Source: Methanofollis tationis
Lineage (GTDB): Archaea; Halobacteriota; Methanomicrobia; Methanomicrobiales; Methanofollaceae
NCBI RefSeq assembly: GCF_013377755.1
Contig: NZ_JABXWR010000001.1
Location: 879,104 to 943,103 of the forward strand
Length of the DNA stretch: 64,000 nt
Reading direction: 5' to 3'
How positions within the stretch are numbered: position 1 is the first letter of the stretch; each line of letters begins with the position of its first letter. Positions 8,916 to 16,495 of this stretch are shown piece after piece. The position numbers and the translations under genes are program-made. Below the pieces are notes generated by a model. That model had not been told where the DNA came from, ran no database searches, and worked only from the letters and a program-made list of their open reading frames with translations.

Positions 8916-9776
8916 ATGACAGTACAAATTACCGCTTCAACCGGCGGCATACCCCACGACAAGCTGATGGCAGTCGGCCTTGTTGGCTCGGTCATCTGCC
9001 TGTACCTGACCTATCTCAACAGCGCCACCGGAACCGAGGTCTTCTCGTTCTTCGGCGGACTTGCTGCTGTTTTCGCTCTGGTATGGGGCACGAGCACCAT
9101 CAAGCACCTCTGCAGCTACGGTATCGGTACCGGCGTGCCGTCCGCAGGCATGATCGCCTTCGGTTCCGGTGTGATTGCCATGCTGCTTGCAACCCGCTTT
9201 GACGCCATGTACCTCACTCCGATCATGGCCGTCGTCTTCGGCGCCATCGTCGGCGGTGTCTGCGGTTTCCTGGCAAACGGTGTCATGCGCATGAACATCC
9301 CGGTCATGGTCCGCTCGCTCACCGAGATGGCCATCATCGGTGCGATCGTCATCCTCGGCCTTACGGCCGTCATGGCAGGCGGCTTCGGTTTCGACGCCCT
9401 CTCCGTGAAGACCGTCTCGATCCTGGGCATCCTTTCGACCACGTCCTTCGGGGCTTCGCTGCTCGGCGGCTGCCTGATCGCGGTCTCTTTCATGCTTGGC
9501 GGTATTGCTCTCCAGCACCCGTTCAACGCCTGCCTCGGCCCCGGCGAGAAGCAGGACCGGACGCTCACGCTCGCTGCAGAGTGCGGCTTCCTCTCGATGA
9601 TCGTTGTCGCTGTCATCTCATTCGCCTTCGTCAGCGCATTCGCAGCGATCATCTCGCTTGTTGTCGCCATTGCAGGCTGGTACTACACCTTTGTCAAGTA
9701 CATCGAATACAGCAAGCGCGATGCGTACGCATGGCTCGACGCTAAGCCGATTCTCGAACCCAAGGGTGAGGACTGA
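8916..9776 (+). CDS. mtrC: Tetrahydromethanopterin S-methyltransferase subunit C
   Basis: 286 residues, multi-spanning membrane subunit. The start at 8916 (MTVQITASTGGIPHDK) is chosen over 8901 because GGTGGTG at about 8904-8910 is then correctly placed and the upstream ATG would lie inside mtrD. About seven membrane segments are visible. The C-terminal KYIEYSKRDAYAWLDAKPILEPKGED tail is hydrophilic. The stop shares one base with the mtrB ATG. Confidence 0.96.
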   Translation: MTVQITASTGGIPHDKLMAVGLVGSVICLYLTYLNSATGTEVFSFFGGLAAVFALVWGTSTIKHLCSYGIGTGVPSAGMIAFGSGVIAMLLATRFDAMYLTPIMAVVFGAIVGGVCGFLANGVMRMNIPVMVRSLTEMAIIGAIVILGLTAVMAGGFGFDALSVKTVSILGILSTTSFGASLLGGCLIAVSFMLGGIALQHPFNACLGPGEKQDRTLTLAAECGFLSMIVVAVISFAFVSAFAAIISLVVAIAGWYYTFVKYIEYSKRDAYAWLDAKPILEPKGED

Positions 9777-10060
9777 TGGGATACGTACTCGTACTGCCCG
9801 AATTCGGGCTTGTAGTAGACCCGATGGTCGGCGTCGTCACCACGGCAGGTGTTTCGTACCAGCCGGTGATCGACAAGGTCACCGAACTTGAGAAGTACAC
9901 CGACGACCTCGTCGGCATGCTCTCCGGTGAAGGTGCCTTCGCTGCCTCATTCCCTGGCAGAGAGAAGTCACTGGTCATCGCCGGTGGCGTCACCGCCCTC
10001 TGGTATGGTATGGCTGTAGGACTGCTCATTGCGGGGATCATCGTCTTCGCACTGATCTGA
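9776..10060 (+). CDS. mtrB: Tetrahydromethanopterin S-methyltransferase subunit B
   Basis: 94 residues, usual size for MtrB. The N-terminal domain ([19 protein letters not shown]) is soluble; a single C-terminal membrane helix spans about residues 70-93. In known complexes MtrB is one of the small single-span subunits around the MtrCDE core. TGATG overlap with mtrC. Confidence 0.95.
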   Translation: MGYVLVLPEFGLVVDPMVGVVTTAGVSYQPVIDKVTELEKYTDDLVGMLSGEGAFAASFPGREKSLVIAGGVTALWYGMAVGLLIAGIIVFALI

Positions 10061-10070
10061 GGTGGAAAAA

Positions 10071-10793
10071 ATGGCAGACAAGACATCACCGGCAAGTGGA
10101 TGGCCCATTGCAAAGGGCGACTTCCACTCAGGCGACGCCAAATCATGTGTCGCCGTCGTCACCATGGGGTCCCACCTCGATGAGCAGGCGATCTGCGATG
10201 CAGGCGCCGCACTCTGCGGCTCGTGCAAGACAGAGAACCTCGGCCTCGAGAAGGTCATCGCAAACATCATCTCGAACCCGAACATCAGGTTCGTCCTGAC
10301 CTGCGGTACCGAGGTCAAGGGGCACCTTTCCGGACAGACGTTCCAGGCGCTCCACGCCAACGGCGTCGAGGGCGGCAAGGTCGTCGGCTCAAAGGGTGCG
10401 ATCCCCTTCATCGAGAACCTCGATGATGCAGCGATCAAGCGCTTCCAGGCCCAGACCGAACTCGTCGACATCATGGAGACCGAGGACCTCGGTGCAATCA
10501 AGGCGAAGATCGCCGAACTCACCGGGAAAGACCCCGGAGCGTTCGGAGAAGCGCCCATGATCGTCGAGGTCAAGGAGGCTGAGGGCGGCGCCGAAGAAGT
10601 AGGCGGCGAAATCGTCGAGATGAACGGCGACCTGGCGCTTATCCACGCCCGGTTCAAGATCATTGAGAAGATGGTGACTGACATCGGATACCGCGACAGA
10701 CTGGCCGCGGGCGTCTACAGTGGAAAGATCGAGGGCCTGATGATCGGCCTGATCGTGTCATTTGCCATACTCGGTTTCCTCTTGCTGGGGTGA
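10071..10793 (+). CDS. mtrA: Tetrahydromethanopterin S-methyltransferase subunit A (corrinoid protein)
   Basis: 240 residues: a cytoplasmic corrinoid domain (1 to about 170), a linker, and a single C-terminal membrane helix (about 218-239). His85 in EVKGHLSGQ matches the conserved axial cobalt ligand (His84 in the Methanothermobacter enzyme). The methyl group passes from methyl-H4MPT via MtrH to this corrinoid, then to CoM with Na+ export. The start at 10071 (MADKTSP) sits five bases after GAGGTGG; an in-frame ATG at 10062 overlaps that site. The first about 510 bases are almost identical to the N-terminal part of the fusion gene at 11015. Confidence 0.97.
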   Translation: MADKTSPASGWPIAKGDFHSGDAKSCVAVVTMGSHLDEQAICDAGAALCGSCKTENLGLEKVIANIISNPNIRFVLTCGTEVKGHLSGQTFQALHANGVEGGKVVGSKGAIPFIENLDDAAIKRFQAQTELVDIMETEDLGAIKAKIAELTGKDPGAFGEAPMIVEVKEAEGGAEEVGGEIVEMNGDLALIHARFKIIEKMVTDIGYRDRLAAGVYSGKIEGLMIGLIVSFAILGFLLLG

Positions 10794-10800
10794 AAAGAAC

Positions 10801-11004
10801 ATGGCAGAAGAAGAGAAGAAGACATCTGGCGCAATCAGGATGGCTGCGATCGACACGATCATGTCAGACATCAAGTTTAAGTCCCAGATCATTGCCAGGA
10901 CGAACAAACTCGATTCAGGCATTATGGACTCAGGTATTCCAGGCTTTGCGGCAGGCATGCTCATCGTCATGGTCCTTGTCGTGGTGCCGGTATTCCTGAT
11001 CTGA
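10801..11004 (+). CDS. mtrF: Tetrahydromethanopterin S-methyltransferase subunit F
   Basis: 67-residue single-span subunit. The N-terminal soluble part, with [14 protein letters not shown] matching MtrF, is followed by a membrane helix at about residues 45-66. The start at 10801 is chosen over an in-frame ATG at 10762 inside mtrA. It lies between the two mtrA-type genes, so recombination between the two repeats would delete it. Confidence 0.93.
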   Translation: MAEEEKKTSGAIRMAAIDTIMSDIKFKSQIIARTNKLDSGIMDSGIPGFAAGMLIVMVLVVVPVFLI

Positions 11005-11014
11005 GGTGAGAAGC

Positions 11015-11746
11015 ATGGCAGACAAGACATCACCGGCAAGTGGATGGCCCATTGCAAAGGGCGACTTCCACTCAGGCGACGCCAACTCGTGTGTCGCCGT
11101 CGTCACCATGGGGTCCCACCTCGATGAGCAGGCGATCTGCGATGCAGGCGCCGCACTCTGCGGCTCGTGCAAGACAGAGAACCTCGGCCTCGAGAAGGTC
11201 ATCGCAAACATCATCTCGAACCCGAACATCAGGTTCGTCCTGACCTGCGGTACCGAGGTCAAGGGGCACCTTTCCGGACAGACGTTCCAGGCGCTCCACG
11301 CCAACGGCGTCGAGGGCGGCAAGGTCGTCGGCTCAAAGGGTGCGATCCCCTTCATCGAGAACCTCGATGATGCAGCGATCAAGCGCTTCCAGGCCCAGAC
11401 CGAACTCGTCGACATCATGGAGACCGAGGACCTCGGTGCAATCAAGGCGAAGATCGCCGAACTCACCGGGAAAGACCCCGGAGCGTTCGGAGAAGGCCCC
11501 ATGGTCGTCGAGGTCAAGGAAGCCGAGGGCGGCGCTGCCGGAACGGCAGTTGCCGGCGCAAACCCGCAGTTCCTTGAGATCGAGAAGAGGCTCGACGAGG
11601 TTGAGACAAGGATTGAGTTCGTGAACGCCGAGGTGACCCAGCGCATCGGTCGGAAGATCGGCAGGGACATCGGCATACTCTACGGATTGGTAGCAGGACT
11701 GTTCGTCTTTATGATGCTCATATTCCTGCTCCCGAAATTGATGTAA
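11015..11746 (+). CDS. mtrAG: MtrA-MtrG fusion: second corrinoid domain joined to subunit G
   Basis: 243 residues. Residues 1 to about 168 repeat MtrA almost exactly, including the corrinoid His85. After a Gly/Ala linker, residues 184-243 are an MtrG unit: coiled-coil-like [20 protein letters not shown], then [16 protein letters not shown], then one membrane helix (about 220-240). No separate mtrG exists between mtrF and mtrH, where it normally lies, so this gene occupies its place. Start at 11015 after GAGGTGAGAAGC. DNA of the MtrA part is identical to the first copy over a 406-bp run and differs near both ends, implying recent duplication or ongoing gene conversion. If made, the complex would carry two corrinoid domains on different anchors. 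Confidence 0.9.
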   Translation: MADKTSPASGWPIAKGDFHSGDANSCVAVVTMGSHLDEQAICDAGAALCGSCKTENLGLEKVIANIISNPNIRFVLTCGTEVKGHLSGQTFQALHANGVEGGKVVGSKGAIPFIENLDDAAIKRFQAQTELVDIMETEDLGAIKAKIAELTGKDPGAFGEGPMVVEVKEAEGGAAGTAVAGANPQFLEIEKRLDEVETRIEFVNAEVTQRIGRKIGRDIGILYGLVAGLFVFMMLIFLLPKLM

Positions 11747-11761
11747 GGAGGCAAGATCAGT

Positions 11762-12790
11762 ATGTTCAAGTTTGAGAAAGAACAGGCCGTATTCGACTTC
11801 AACGGCATTAAACTCGGTGGCCAGCCTGGAGAGTACCCCCGGGTTCTCGGCGCATCCATCTTCTACAACAAGCACGAGACCGTGCTCGACGACCACACGG
11901 GCAAGATCGACAAGGCAAAGGCAGAAGCGCTCTGGAACCGCTGTCAGGAACTCTACGACCAGACAGGCAACCCGTACTTCATCCAGATCATTTCGGAGTA
12001 CGGCGAGGCCTTTGAGAGCTACTTCGACTGGTTCTGTTCGATCGACGACAAGACGCCCTTCCTGATGGACTCCTCGGCGGCACCGGCACTCGCCCACGCC
12101 TGCGAGTACGTCACCGAGGTCGGCATCGCCGACCGTGCGATCTACAACTCGATCAACGGCTCCATCACGCCGGAGAGCATCGAGGCCCTGAAAAAGTCCG
12201 ACGTCAACTCGGCGATCGTCCTCGCCTTCAACCCCGGCGACCCCTCGGTCGCGGGCCGTGAAAAGGTGCTCACCGAGGGCGGTGTCGCAGGCCAGGCAAA
12301 GTCCATGATCGGCATTGCCGAAGAGTGCGGCATCACCCGTCCGATCCTGGACACTGCGGCGACCCCGCTCGGCCTCGGCTCAGGCGGCTCGTTCCGTGAG
12401 ATCCTCGCCTGCAAGGCGATCCACGGCCTGCCGACCGGCGGCGCATACCACAACATGACCGTCTCCTGGACCTGGCTGAAGCGCTGGAGGAAGAACGTCC
12501 TCGCCTCCCAGTACGAGGGCAAGGATGTCCTCCTCGAACAGATGGCTCACCACCACTTCGGCGGCATGGAGGGTATCAGGCAGACAGCATGGGCGGCCCC
12601 TGATATCGGCTGCAACATCATGGCCATGACCCTGGGCGCCGACCTGATCATGTTCGGTCCGATCGAGAACTGCGAGGGCATCGCCACGGCGGCCGCGTTC
12701 TCCGACATCGTCCTCGCCGAGGCGCGCCGCGAACTCGGTGGAGACCTTGGAGAAGGTGTCACCAAGCACCCCCTCCTGTCACTCGTCTAA
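11762..12790 (+). CDS. mtrH: Tetrahydromethanopterin S-methyltransferase subunit H
   Basis: 342 residues, soluble TIM-barrel methyltransferase subunit that moves the methyl group from methyl-H4MPT to the MtrA corrinoid. Segments such as AIVLAFNPGDPSVAGREKVL and LDTAATPLGLGSGGSFREI are typical of MtrH and the pterin-binding superfamily. GGAGG (about 11746-11750) precedes the ATG. It is somewhat longer than the roughly 310-320 residues common in the family. Last gene of the operon, followed by a T-run. Confidence 0.96.
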   Translation: MFKFEKEQAVFDFNGIKLGGQPGEYPRVLGASIFYNKHETVLDDHTGKIDKAKAEALWNRCQELYDQTGNPYFIQIISEYGEAFESYFDWFCSIDDKTPFLMDSSAAPALAHACEYVTEVGIADRAIYNSINGSITPESIEALKKSDVNSAIVLAFNPGDPSVAGREKVLTEGGVAGQAKSMIGIAEECGITRPILDTAATPLGLGSGGSFREILACKAIHGLPTGGAYHNMTVSWTWLKRWRKNVLASQYEGKDVLLEQMAHHHFGGMEGIRQTAWAAPDIGCNIMAMTLGADLIMFGPIENCEGIATAAAFSDIVLAEARRELGGDLGEGVTKHPLLSLV

Positions 12791-12801
12791 AATCCAACAC
12801 C

Positions 12802-12808
12802 TTTTTTT
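12802..12808 (+). terminator. T-run terminator after mtrH
   Basis: Seven T starting 11 bases after the mtrH stop; probable end of the mtr transcript. Confidence 0.6.
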
Positions 12809-13473
12809 CTGCGCCGGAGAGTCGGGAAACAACGTTTCCCGGCAACGGTGCAGATCCAGACCGGATTTCGCCCCATCATAACCGGGCGTGATTCAGTTGT
12901 GCCGTTCTTCCTGGTGGACTACCCGGCGCACCTGAGTTTCCGTGGCTCTTCGCTGTTTCATGTGGGTAACGCTTTCACACCTGCCTATCGATCAACCGCT
13001 TTCCCTAGGCTGTCCACCGGGGGTTGCACCCCCGGACCCCCACGCACGATTGGACCGGGAAGGCACACACACGATCCTGAGGGATTATACCCATCCCCCC
13101 CTATCGCAGATCATCGGGGCAAGCCAGCCCCCAGGCACCGGCACAGGGATCAACTACTTTTCATCTGGAAACACTCCTCGCTTTCTCAATCGCGACCTGC
13201 CTTGTGAGGTCAGCCCATTATCCCGGGTCGCCTGAGAGCAGTCAAATGAAGATGCCATGGCTACCCACACACAGTAGCGAAGAGCCATTTCCGTTCAGAA
13301 TAGATCTTCAGAGGGAGCGTCCTGCCCACCAGAGGTTTCTCTCACATCTCCCATCCCCGCACCAATCGCAGTTCTGTTGGAGCAGCAGGCCCCCAGGCAC
13401 CGGTGCACCCGATCTACGCTATCGGCACCCTGGCAGGGGCTTACCACGCGGGGGCACACCGGGTCCCCTTCGC
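12809..13473. other. 665-bp region without genes, with small repeats and hairpins
   Basis: The short open frames here show no family resemblance and no ribosome binding sites. Structure is visible: a perfect hairpin CCGGGGGT-TGC-ACCCCCGG (13017-13035), a 15-bp direct repeat GCCCCCAGGCACCGG (13127-13141 and 13389-13403), and the palindrome GCACCGGTGC (13397-13406). The GC-rich phrases (CCCCCGGACCCC, TGAGGGATT) recur loosely in the other gene-free stretch at about 33010-33200. Function unknown; possibly decayed repeats or RNA structures. Confidence 0.5.
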
Positions 13474-14202
13474 TCACACGCCGTTCAGGTATGCCAGACT
13501 CGGACGGACCGCACCGAGATCCTGCACCTCGATCACCGCCGTGGTGCGGGGCGATAAAGAATCCAGAACCGCTGAAAAATCGATGGTGCCGGTGCCGCAG
13601 GCAGCGTGCTCGTCCTGCACGCCGCGGTTGTCGTGGAGATGGAGGTGGACGGGCGTTCCTGCACGGAGAAATGCCTCGAGATTTCCGTTGAGATGGGCAT
13701 GGCCGACGTCCAGGACAAAGCCGAGGCCGAGGTCCTTGAGCACCGGCAGGAGCGAGGTGTCCCTGAAATGGCAGCAGGGCCACGAGCCCATATTTTCGAC
13801 GGCGATGGTGACGGCGCACGCCTCCTGGAGGCGGGAAAGGTCTTCCAGAGACCGGCGGAGCGCCAGATCCGACGCCGCCATCAGGTGGGAGTCCATGCAG
13901 ACGCCAGGGTGGACCACGAGCACCGAGGCCCCGATAAGGTCGCACACGCCAACAAGGTCTTCGATCACCTGGATCGACGCCCTCCGCATCCGCTCGTGTT
14001 CGAGAGCGATGTTGAGGTCAGTGGTCGGGGCATGGACGGTGTAGCGGAGATCAAAGGAGGCACAGACCTCTGCATACAGAAAGATTGAGTGCAGGGAGTC
14101 GGAGAGGACCTCGATAAGCCCGGTCTCCTGCGAGAGTGTTTCCAGCGCATCGCAGAGTGGGCGGTGCATCAGGCAATAGGTGGAGACGCCAATCTCTCTC
14201 AT
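13474..14202 (-). CDS. Sugar-phosphate isomerase/epimerase-like TIM-barrel protein
   Basis: 242 residues of the AP-endonuclease-2/xylose-isomerase-like barrel superfamily. It begins MREIGVSTYCL and shows beta-strand segments ending in likely metal ligands: RYTVHAPT, LVVHPGVC, IAVENMG, VLDVGHAHLNG, HLHLHDN and AVIEVQD, consistent with a divalent-metal hydrolase or isomerase. The start overlaps the stop of the ABC ATPase gene by four bases (14199-14202), so it is the third gene of a permease-ATPase-isomerase operon. Placement suggests a job linked to the imported substrate, perhaps corrinoid or nucleotide-loop processing, but the reaction is not identified. Confidence 0.8.
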   Translation of the reverse strand: MREIGVSTYCLMHRPLCDALETLSQETGLIEVLSDSLHSIFLYAEVCASFDLRYTVHAPTTDLNIALEHERMRRASIQVIEDLVGVCDLIGASVLVVHPGVCMDSHLMAASDLALRRSLEDLSRLQEACAVTIAVENMGSWPCCHFRDTSLLPVLKDLGLGFVLDVGHAHLNGNLEAFLRAGTPVHLHLHDNRGVQDEHAACGTGTIDFSAVLDSLSPRTTAVIEVQDLGAVRPSLAYLNGV

Positions 14203-15464
14203 GGACGATCGGCCCTGCGCGCAGCCAGACGGTCCAGAAGTTCAGAAACGCTTCCGACCCGCACCGCACCGTTTTTCAGCAGCGCATCAAGAATGGCCGT
14301 CGCCTCGCCGCCGGTGTAGTCGTGGTCAGCCGGATCGGTTCCACCGGGAGAGAGCAGGAATACCAGGAGGCCGGCATGGTCCCCGAGCGTCCGCAGGTTG
14401 TCGATATTGCCGGGGCCGACCGGCATCCCGGTCACGACGACCGCATCAGACGCTTGAAGGACGGCCGCATACTCCTCCAGGGAGCGGGAGGAGATCGGGG
14501 CGAAGGGGGGTTCCCGGATCACCCTGATCCCGAGGCCCTCCGCGGCGGTGCAGTCGGAATCGTTCGCCGAGAGCACACCGGCCGTCACCTCGTGACCGGC
14601 AGAGCGCAGGGCGTAGAGGGTCTCCGCCCCGGTGCCACCGCCGCAGACCACGTGCACCCTGAGGGGGTGGCCGGCAACCGGGCCCGGCTCATAGCGCGGC
14701 ACCGCATAGGGGCGCCCGGTGATGGGGTGGGTGCGGACGATCATCTCCACACCGAAGATCTCCCTGATGTTTTTGTCGGTGATCACCGCCGCAGGCGTCC
14801 CGACGGCGGCGATACGCGCCCGCTCCATCAGGATGATCGTGTCGCAGAAGTAGGCGGCGAGGTTGATGTCGTGGAAGACGCCGATCACCGTTACTTCCGG
14901 GACGAGCCCCCTGATGATCGAGAGGATCTCGATCTGGTGGCTGATGTCCAGGTGCGAGGTCGGTTCGTCGAGGAGGAGCACCCGCGGCCTCTGGGCAAGG
15001 GCGCGGGCGATCAGCACCCGCTGTCGCTCGCCGCCGCTGATCTCGGTGATCAGGCGGCCGGCAAGGTATGCGGTGTTGGTGATCTCCATCGCGTGCCGGC
15101 AGATGGCGTAGTCCTCCTCGCCCATCGAGGAGAGGCGGCCGAGGTAGGGGTGGCGGCCCATCTGCACGATCTCCTCGACGGTGAAGTCGAAGGTGACGGC
15201 GGTCTCCTGCGGGACGGCGCCCATGATGGTGGCAAGGCCCCTGATCGAATACGTGCCAATATCTCTGCCGTCGACCATCACCGTCCCGGCCGCAGGGTCG
15301 ATGATCCGGGAGAGCGCACGCAGCAGGGTGGTCTTTCCGCATCCGTTCGGGCCGAGAATGCCGATGAACGAGCCCCCGGCCACCGCAAGCGAGACCGCCT
15401 GGAGCACGCGGGTGTCGCCATAGGAGACGTCCAGATCCTCTGTTCTGACCATTATGCCTGTCAT
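14199..15464 (-). CDS. btuD: BtuD-like ABC transporter ATPase with extra C-terminal domain
   Basis: 421 residues. The ABC domain (about 1-255) has Walker A GPNGCGKTT (38-46), signature SGGERQ (143-148), Walker B RVLLLDEP (161-168) and a switch His in FHDINLA. It resembles ATPases of the iron-siderophore/heme/cobalamin importer family. Residues about 265-421 are an additional domain (RVHVVCGGGTGAETLYALRS...) with Rossmann-like alternation, not part of a standard BtuD. The ATG at 15464 overlaps the permease stop as ATGA; an upstream in-frame ATG at 15575 lies inside the permease gene. Cobalamin as substrate is inferred from the BtuF-like protein encoded nearby. Confidence 0.85.
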   Translation of the reverse strand: MTGIMVRTEDLDVSYGDTRVLQAVSLAVAGGSFIGILGPNGCGKTTLLRALSRIIDPAAGTVMVDGRDIGTYSIRGLATIMGAVPQETAVTFDFTVEEIVQMGRHPYLGRLSSMGEEDYAICRHAMEITNTAYLAGRLITEISGGERQRVLIARALAQRPRVLLLDEPTSHLDISHQIEILSIIRGLVPEVTVIGVFHDINLAAYFCDTIILMERARIAAVGTPAAVITDKNIREIFGVEMIVRTHPITGRPYAVPRYEPGPVAGHPLRVHVVCGGGTGAETLYALRSAGHEVTAGVLSANDSDCTAAEGLGIRVIREPPFAPISSRSLEEYAAVLQASDAVVVTGMPVGPGNIDNLRTLGDHAGLLVFLLSPGGTDPADHDYTGGEATAILDALLKNGAVRVGSVSELLDRLAARRADRP

Positions 15465-16408
15465 GTGCGCGTCCTGCTCCTGAGAAGGTAGATGAAAAAC
15501 GGTGCGCCGAAGAACGACGTGACGATGCCCACCGGGATCTCGGTCGGGAGGATGCGGACCAGGGTGTCGGCCCACACCAGGAGGGCGGCGCCCGCCATCA
15601 TCGCCGAGGGGATGAGGATGCGGTGATCGGGTCCGACGAGGATGCGCATCAGGTGGGGGACGATCAGCCCGATAAAGCCGATCGAACCGGCCACCGAGAC
15701 GGCGATGCCGGTGATGAAGGAGGAGAGCAGGAGAAGGGCAAACTTCAGTTTCTCCACGTCAACACCCAGGTGGACGGCGTCCTCCTCGCCGATGGAGATC
15801 ACGTTGAGGTCGCGCGCACAGAGAAAGAGGACCAGACAGGCGGGCAGGAGGAGGAGGCCGATCCAGACGTCGCTCCACGAGATGTTCCAGAACCCGCCCA
15901 TCAGCCAGAACATGATCTGGTGGAGGCTTTTTCCGGACATGTACATGATGAAGGAGAGGACGGCCGAGAGAAACATCGAGACGGCGATGCCCGAGAGAAG
16001 GAGGGTCTCGACCGTCACCCGCCCCTTGCGCCGTGAGATGAGGTAGACAAGCACGGTGGAGGCGGTGGCGCCGACGAAGGCGAAGACCGGGAGGCCGAAA
16101 CCCATGAAGAAGACGATCGAGAGGGAGGCGCCGAGCGCCCCGCCCGAGGAGGTGCCGATGATGTAGGGGTCGGCCATGGCGTTCTTGAAGAGCCCCTGCA
16201 TCGCCGCGCCGGCGACGGCAAGGCCGGCCCCCACCAGCAGGGCGGCGAGCACCCGCGGAAGGCGGACGTCGAAGATGAGCATCTGGACCGTGTCCGGGTC
16301 GAGGTCCAGGAGGGAAAGACCGCTCGCCCCGATGGCGGTGGAGAGGACGATGCTCAAGAGAAGGAAACAGAAGAGGAAAATCAGCATCGTCCAGTTCTTT
16401 CTTTGCAT
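15461..16408 (-). CDS. btuC: BtuC-like ABC transporter permease
   Basis: 315 residues, FecCD/BtuC family with about nine to ten membrane spans. Characteristic segments: RLPRVLAALLVGAGLAVAGAAMQGLFKNAMADPYIIGTSSGGALGA (about 45-90) and AGSIGFIGLIVPHLMRILVGPDHR near residue 240, the cytoplasmic loop that contacts the ATPase. The start at 16408 (MQRKNWTM) follows GAAGGA; in-frame ATGs upstream run into the IS element. It imports an iron complex or corrinoid; cobalamin is favoured by context. The IS256-type element begins 87 bases upstream. Confidence 0.88.
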   Translation of the reverse strand: MQRKNWTMLIFLFCFLLLSIVLSTAIGASGLSLLDLDPDTVQMLIFDVRLPRVLAALLVGAGLAVAGAAMQGLFKNAMADPYIIGTSSGGALGASLSIVFFMGFGLPVFAFVGATASTVLVYLISRRKGRVTVETLLLSGIAVSMFLSAVLSFIMYMSGKSLHQIMFWLMGGFWNISWSDVWIGLLLLPACLVLFLCARDLNVISIGEEDAVHLGVDVEKLKFALLLLSSFITGIAVSVAGSIGFIGLIVPHLMRILVGPDHRILIPSAMMAGAALLVWADTLVRILPTEIPVGIVTSFFGAPFFIYLLRSRTRT

Positions 16409-16438
16409 AAATCCTTCTTCAAGATGAAATCTTAAAAC

Positions 16439-16448
16439 AAATAAATTT
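16439..16448 (-). promoter_or_regulatory. Probable TATA box of the btuCD-isomerase operon
   Basis: Reads AAATTTATTTG-like on the minus strand, about 35 bases before the btuC ATG, which predicts a very short leader. It lies between the IS element and btuC, so the insertion seems to have left the core promoter but removed the original upstream DNA. Confidence 0.45.
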
Positions 16449-16495
16449 ACCCTGATGAAAAAAAGGATGTTTTTGTCTCCCATGCTGCGGTGCCG

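Noticed and set aside
10071-11746. Assembly artefact causing the mtrA duplication
   Set aside because: The two copies have different 3' halves (MtrA helix versus MtrG), distinct edge substitutions and separate ribosome binding sites, and mtrF lies between; a simple misjoin would not create a sensible MtrG fusion.
14136-15491. 451-codon plus-strand frame across the ABC ATPase
   Set aside because: Antisense to a gene with clear Walker and signature motifs; no independent support.
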